Shown piece by piece: positions 60,701 to 64,000 of a stretch of 64,000 bases of DNA (its first letter is position 1; each line of letters opens with the position of its first letter). Position numbers and translations under genes: made by a program. The stretch comes from Rhodocyclaceae bacterium (GTDB lineage Bacteria; Pseudomonadota; Gammaproteobacteria; Burkholderiales; Rhodocyclaceae), in assembly GCA_016702335.1 (NCBI GenBank), contig JADJEF010000018.1, forward strand, positions 496,001-560,000. The letters run 5' to 3'. The notes under the pieces were generated by a model that worked only from the letters and a program-made list of their open reading frames with translations, had not been told where the DNA came from and searched no databases.

Positions 60701-61286
60701 CGCGAACGCTGTATTCGCCGGCGGTGATCACCTGCGTGACATGCTGATAGCCCGCCAGCGTGAGTTGGCTGCGTAGCTTGTCGAGCACCAGGCGCTCGCC
60801 CTTCTTCATCATGAAGGTGTGTGCGGCGAGGAAGCCGGCGGGTGGCAGGCGGGTCACCGCGGTCGTGGCAGCGACAATCAGGACGTCGCAATCGCCCTGA
60901 GCGACGGCATGCAGTGTCGCCAGTCGTTCCGAAATCAGGTCTTGATGGGGCGAGAAGGTGTCGTAGGGCAGGGTTTCCCAGTCGGGCAGCAAATGCACGC
61001 GCAGGGTCGGGGCAAACCAGGCAATCTCTTCGGCGAGGCGCTGCGCCTCGAGCGGGCTGGCGCTAATGACCGCGAGCAGTCGATCGGTGCGGGCCAGTTC
61101 GGCAATCTGCAGCGCATCGAGCGAAGCGGGCGCTAACGGTAGTTCATGGCGCTGGCCGGGGCGGGGCGGCGAGTGTGGCTGGGTTGACGACGGCCCAAGG
61201 GGGCTTGATTCGGAAGTCGGCGCTGGCGGGACGGCGTTTTGCACGAGAAAAGGGGCGGAATAATGGCGCAGGGTAAGGGACAGCAA
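57726..61286 (-). CDS. mfd: Transcription-repair coupling factor Mfd
   Basis: An 1186-residue SF2 translocase that removes RNA polymerase stalled at lesions and recruits UvrA. The N-terminal UvrB-like module (LLPDWETLPYDTFSPHQDLI) is followed by the RNAP-binding region (VVHENHGIGRYQGLVHLNIG), the RecG-like motor (VCGDVGFGKTEVAMRAAFVA Walker A, LVIIDEEHRFGVRQKEALK, LTATPIPRTLGLSLEGLRD, QLHQLRGRVGRSHHQAYAYL) and the C-terminal TRCF domain. It is about 40 residues longer than E. coli Mfd. Two insertions explain part of this: residues about 16-26 (NAVPPAPTSES) and about 371-381 (PQVGAGNTAI) are encoded by 33-bp repeats, in two different frames. Confidence 0.96.
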   Translation of the reverse strand: MLSLTLRHYSAPFLVQNAVPPAPTSESSPLGPSSTQPHSPPRPGQRHELPLAPASLDALQIAELARTDRLLAVISASPLEAQRLAEEIAWFAPTLRVHLLPDWETLPYDTFSPHQDLISERLATLHAVAQGDCDVLIVAATTAVTRLPPAGFLAAHTFMMKKGERLVLDKLRSQLTLAGYQHVTQVITAGEYSVRGGLVDLFPMGTVLPYRIELFDDQIETIRSFDVDTQRTLYPVPEIRLLPAREFPSGEAGRTMFRQRFRDTFEGDASRIALYKDVSNGLLPAGIEYYLPLFFETTATIFDFLPAGSQLVLHGDIPAALAEFWVDLQGRYKMLGGDRSRPVLPPGDIFLRDEEFFVRANAFAQHVQRAIPQVGAGNTAIVPSGALDVAVDRRADDPLAKLRDFLEHFDGRTLILAESPGRCETLGEFFRDNGILPQPCENYAAFLAETATVMLGVAPLSGGFVGAGFALITENELYAATARPRHRRAEARRANLEGWLRDLSELKIGDPVVHENHGIGRYQGLVHLNIGEGAGTAGEFLHLEYAEGAKLYVPVAQLQVISRYSGADPEAVNLHTLGTGQWDKAKRKAAEQVRDTAAELLALYAQRAAREGHTFSLKTHDLAAFAEGFGFEETPDQMDAIKAVIEDMTSGKPMDRLVCGDVGFGKTEVAMRAAFVAVADGKQVAVLCPTTLLAEQHYQNFADRFANLPVKVAEISRFKSKKEQDEAVQLLAQGKIDILIGTHRLVQPDVKFDRLGLVIIDEEHRFGVRQKEALKTLRATVDVLTLTATPIPRTLGLSLEGLRDFSVIATPPQKRLAIKTFVTKWSPGQVREAALREFKRGGQVYFLHNEVDTIENMRERLEKLLPEARIVIGHGQLPERELERVMREFTQQKHNLLLCSTIIETGIDNPHANTIIINRADKFGLAQLHQLRGRVGRSHHQAYAYLLTDEHAKPTTQAQRRLDAIAAMEELGSGFFLAMHDLEIRGAGEVLGEGQSGDIHEVGFAMYTNMLNAAVRALKKGEAIPDLTQPLSITSEINLHLPALLPDAFCPDVHERLTLYKRLSSCDDEEELRAMQEELIDRYGELPTQTIALLETHRLRLAGRKLGVAKLDAGPKAIVIQFIDFGTNSPPIDPANIIKLIQSDRRFKLAGPDKLSCVVEQHTLAERAAAIRGIFQRLQHPEGKKR
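60144..60176 (-). repeat. Dispersed repeat, copy 9 (in-frame in mfd)
   Basis: On the minus strand ATTCCGC, the core AAGTCGGCGCTGG, then CAACACGGCGATT. It encodes IPQVGAGNTAI between the UvrB-like module and the following domain. Confidence 0.92.
61207..61239 (+). repeat. Dispersed repeat, copy 10 (N-terminal extension of mfd)
   Basis: GATTCGG, the core AAGTCGGCGCTGG, then CGGGACGGCGTTT. Read in mfd (minus strand) as NAVPPAPTSES within a Pro/Ser-rich N-terminal extension. Confidence 0.8.
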
Positions 61287-61412
61287 GTGGGGCAGAGGAA
61301 GGGGGCGGATTATAAGGAGCCACTGGCTTAAAGCTCGGTGCGCTCGTGCCTATAATCCAGCACGAAGGTTGCGCATTTTCGGCGCAGGCGCTTTATTGAT
61401 GAAAGATATCGC

Positions 61413-64000
61413 ATGAGCTCTGCCAGGCTTTCTCCCGCTTCGCGTTTCGCGCCCTTGCCGTGGCTTGGCCTTCTCGGTCTGTTGGCCCTGCTGCTCAGCG
61501 TGTTCTCGGTCAATGTCCGGGCACAAACAGCGCCGCTTGATCTGGCGACGGTCGGTCGAGCGCCATTGGTGCTCAATCCACACGTCGAGGCATTTCATGA
61601 CGATGCCATGGATCTGAGCGAGGTCGACGTGCAGACCTCGCGCCTTGCCACGCTTTTCAGCCGCACGGCGCTGAGCGCGCCCTTGCTCAATTTTGGCGAA
61701 AAAGATTCGGCCTGGTGGCTACGCCTGACCGTCAGCAATCGGTCCGATCAGCCGGTGCAGCGCGTCGTCCAACTTGAAAACACGCGTTTCGCCGGGGTGC
61801 AGGCATTTGCCGCTGGCCCTGGGCGCCCGGAAGTCGTTCGCGGGCAGTCACAGATGCGGCCAACGGCCGAGGCGATTGCGCCGATTGTCCTGCCGTACCT
61901 GACACGCGATGTGCTGTTTCCTGTTTCAGTAGCGGCTAACAGCGAGCGCACGATCTTCATTCGGCTTCAGGGGAAATCACTGCATCTGGTGGCCGCCAAC
62001 TTGTGGCAAGTAGAGGCGCATGCCGATTACGCGCGGTGCCACGCGCTCGGTCAGGCGTGGTTCTTTGGCGTGGCTGCGGCCATGGTGTTGATCGGTCTGG
62101 CCTATTTTGCCGTGATCAAGCGGGATGTCATTTACCTTGCCTTCAGCGGCTACGCCATGTCGGTCGCGCTGGCTTTCGCGGTTTTCAACGGGCAGGCGCG
62201 CGAGTTTGTTTCGGCGCGGGTGGCCTTTACCGAAGCCGCGTCGGTGGCGGGCAACTCGCTGTCGTTGGGTTTGCTCTTTTTGGTTCTTGCCCTGGTGCTG
62301 CGGCTTGCCCAGAACGCACCCGCTCTTGATCTGGTGTTCAAGGCGCTTGCTGGTGGCTCCCTGGTGATTTCGCTGGGAACAGTGGCCCTGCCCGCGTTGT
62401 TAGGCAAGGTCGCTGTATTTACCAATGTGCTCGGGTTCGGGTTGGTGTTTGTGCTCGCGTTCGTCGCTGTGCTGAAGCGTATTCCATTGGCTGCGCATGT
62501 CCTGGCGTCCTGTGTCGTGGTGCCTGTGGGCGTGGCGCTGATTGACCTCGAGCCCCTGAAGTTGCTGCTCACCAGTCTGTTTTCCGGCAACGTGACGCAG
62601 GTGATTGCCAGTTTTGACCTGGCACCCGTGTTTTCGAACCTGTTGGGCAGCAATGCCATGCATTTTGGTGCGGCGCTGCAACTGATGGTGCTGGCCTTGG
62701 CCATGGGTGCCCGCCGTGATCTGGACTGGCGGAGCCAGGTGGAGTCGCAAAGTGTGCTCACCGAAGCGCTTCGTGAAAACGAGCGGGTGTTGGAGAGAAC
62801 GGTTGCCCAACGCGCGCAGTCACTGGAGCAAGCGCGGATGACGGTTGAGGCGCTGGCCGGCATCGGCCGTGAGCTGACCTCAGCGCACACGCGCGCGGTG
62901 GCCTACGAAGCGCTCAACCGGTTTTTGTTCCATGACCAAACCTCGGGTCTCAACGTCGAAAGTTTTTCGGTGTACCTGCTGAGCGAGAGCGGCACATCGG
63001 TCGAACGCGTGTTCCATGTAGGCAGTGCCACCCTGCCCAGCCCTGTGAGCGTACCTTGTCAGGACATGCGCTCCTACATAGCGCGTGTCATGCGCGAGAA
63101 CCGCGACCTGGTTGCGCGCGAGCGTGACGATCCCGAAGCACCCAAAGCCAATGCGGCGATTGCCAAAACGCCGACCTTGAAGCACGCCAACACCCGTCCC
63201 AGCGCCCTGTACGCGCCGCTGCATGTCAGCGGACGCACGCTGGGTGCAATTGTGATCCAGACCTCGGCCAGCGCTGCCTATGCGGAACCTGAGAAAGTGG
63301 TTTTCCGCTCGCTGAGCTCGTATGCGGCGATCGCGATCAACAACACAAAAATGATCGAGGCGCTGGAAACTTCGCTCAGTGAAACCGCCGAGGCCAAACT
63401 CAAGGCGGAAGAAGCCACGGCGTTCAAGTCGGCGTTCCTGGCCAACATGAGCCATGAGATTCGTACGCCCATGAACGCCATATTGGGCATGAGCCACCTG
63501 GCGCTGCGCACCAAGCTCGATGAGCGACAGCGCGACTACCTGCAGAAGGTGCAGCAGTCCGGCAATCACCTGCTGGGCATCATCAACGATATTCTGGATC
63601 TGTCGAAGATCGAGGCCGGCAAACTTGAACTCGAGATGGCCGACTTCAATCTCGAACAGATGATTTCCAAAGTGGGCGATCTGGTGGCCGACAAAGTCGG
63701 GGCAAAGGGCCTGGAGCTACTGTTCGATATTGCGCCTGATGTCCCCAATCGCTTGTCCGGCGATGCGTTGCGCCTGTCGCAAATGCTGATCAACTATGCC
63801 AACAATGCCGTCAAATTCACCGAGAAAGGCGAGATCGATCTGGTCGTGCGCCTGGTCGAGCGACAGAATGACAACCTGATTTTGCGCTTCTCGGTACGGG
63901 ACACCGGCATTGGCCTCACGCCTGAGCAAATCGGCAAACTGTTCCAGAACTTCCAGCAGGCAGATGCATCGACCAGTCGCAAGTACGGCGGTACCGGTCT
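61413..64000 (+). CDS. 7TMR-DISM sensor histidine kinase (hybrid-type), 3' end outside the window
   Basis: A partial protein of at least 862 residues. Signal peptide (WLGLLGLLALLLSVFSVNVR), a 7TMR-DISM periplasmic domain (SAWWLRLTVSNRSDQPVQRV, IFIRLQGKSLHLV), seven membrane helices (about 205-420), a coiled coil, a GAF-like domain (LFHDQTSGLNVESFSVYLLS, PLHVSGRTLGAIVIQ), the phosphotransfer helix with FLANMSHEIRTPMNAILGMS, and an HATPase domain (LINYANNAVKFTEKGEIDLV, VRDTGIGLTPEQ) cut at GGTG. The MSHEIRTPMN type usually belongs to hybrid kinases with receiver and Hpt domains, which would lie beyond the window. An earlier ATG at 61399 stops after five codons. Divergent from mfd. Confidence 0.92.
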   Translation, partial: MSSARLSPASRFAPLPWLGLLGLLALLLSVFSVNVRAQTAPLDLATVGRAPLVLNPHVEAFHDDAMDLSEVDVQTSRLATLFSRTALSAPLLNFGEKDSAWWLRLTVSNRSDQPVQRVVQLENTRFAGVQAFAAGPGRPEVVRGQSQMRPTAEAIAPIVLPYLTRDVLFPVSVAANSERTIFIRLQGKSLHLVAANLWQVEAHADYARCHALGQAWFFGVAAAMVLIGLAYFAVIKRDVIYLAFSGYAMSVALAFAVFNGQAREFVSARVAFTEAASVAGNSLSLGLLFLVLALVLRLAQNAPALDLVFKALAGGSLVISLGTVALPALLGKVAVFTNVLGFGLVFVLAFVAVLKRIPLAAHVLASCVVVPVGVALIDLEPLKLLLTSLFSGNVTQVIASFDLAPVFSNLLGSNAMHFGAALQLMVLALAMGARRDLDWRSQVESQSVLTEALRENERVLERTVAQRAQSLEQARMTVEALAGIGRELTSAHTRAVAYEALNRFLFHDQTSGLNVESFSVYLLSESGTSVERVFHVGSATLPSPVSVPCQDMRSYIARVMRENRDLVARERDDPEAPKANAAIAKTPTLKHANTRPSALYAPLHVSGRTLGAIVIQTSASAAYAEPEKVVFRSLSSYAAIAINNTKMIEALETSLSETAEAKLKAEEATAFKSAFLANMSHEIRTPMNAILGMSHLALRTKLDERQRDYLQKVQQSGNHLLGIINDILDLSKIEAGKLELEMADFNLEQMISKVGDLVADKVGAKGLELLFDIAPDVPNRLSGDALRLSQMLINYANNAVKFTEKGEIDLVVRLVERQNDNLILRFSVRDTGIGLTPEQIGKLFQNFQQADASTSRKYGGTG

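Noticed and set aside
58500..60776. 758-codon open frame on the plus strand opposite mfd
   Set aside because: Long antisense frames are common in GC-rich genes; mfd on the other strand has all helicase motifs.
2694..61239. The 33-bp family as a DNA-uptake sequence or Chi-like site
   Set aside because: It is longer and better conserved over 33 bp than known uptake or Chi sites, and no competence genes are in the window; it stays only as an untested alternative.

Overview
The window is about 64 kb of GC-rich DNA from a betaproteobacterium. The gene order dapC-dapD-pilU-dapE-prmB, the NAD-reducing Hox hydrogenase, the kinase-HDOD-GAF protein and the density of c-di-GMP proteins suggest a Rhodocyclaceae-like organism (inference from gene content, not from a search).

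Region 1 (1-9.8 kb) is an accessory, mobile and decaying segment. It holds the C-terminal end of a Tn3-family transposase, a broken autotransporter, a broken excisionase-like antitoxin with PIN toxin, a broken tyrosine recombinase facing a broken kfrA across an AT-rich spacer, three overlapping tyrosine recombinases (a RIT element, recombinases in trio), a palindrome array, and the last 50 codons of an integron integrase. Nearly every gene here carries frameshifts.

Region 2 (9.8-16.6 kb, minus strand) reads cheR-cheB-hoxF-hoxU-hoxY-hoxH with overlaps or gaps of a few bases. hoxF is intact. hoxU, hoxY and hoxH each carry one or two frameshifts as given. No hoxW or hyp gene follows; the operon ends against the integron integrase remnant.

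Region 3 (16.6-36 kb) is a signalling island: tandem-GAF protein, PAS-GGDEF-EAL, HD-GYP, kinase-HDOD-GAF fusion, CBS pair, a histidine kinase/NarL-type regulator/diguanylate cyclase set, a BLUF photoreceptor, a chemoreceptor, and an EAL protein with a degenerate GGDEF. tRNA-Thr(TGT) with its own terminator, an orphan CcmG-like thioredoxin, a YhhN protein and a DUF1232 protein lie between.

Region 4 (35.8-39.2 kb) is a complete bufferin-type RiPP operon: a DUF2282 precursor, a DUF692/MNIO modifying enzyme, a DUF2063 partner and a DoxX membrane protein, divergent from an AraC-type regulator.

Region 5 (39.3-64 kb) is mostly chromosomal housekeeping: prmB, dapE, pilU, an in-frame dapC-dapD fusion, an H-NS-like gene, a YkgJ protein, an MFS exporter, a haem-motif Vgb-like protein, an epimerase, a bile-acid/sodium symporter homologue, a 1205-residue PAS-GGDEF-EAL protein, DUF1015 with aroG, an intact PIN/Phd toxin-antitoxin pair, mfd, and the start of a 7TMR hybrid-type histidine kinase that runs off the end.

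The most unusual signal cuts across all regions. Ten copies of a 33-bp element share an invariant 13-nt core AAGTCGGCGCTGG and, four bases on (three in one copy), ACGGCG. Several lie inside or at the ends of conserved genes (dapE, mfd twice, hoxH, bufB) without breaking the frame, being 11 codons long and readable in at least five frames. I do not recall a named family that matches.
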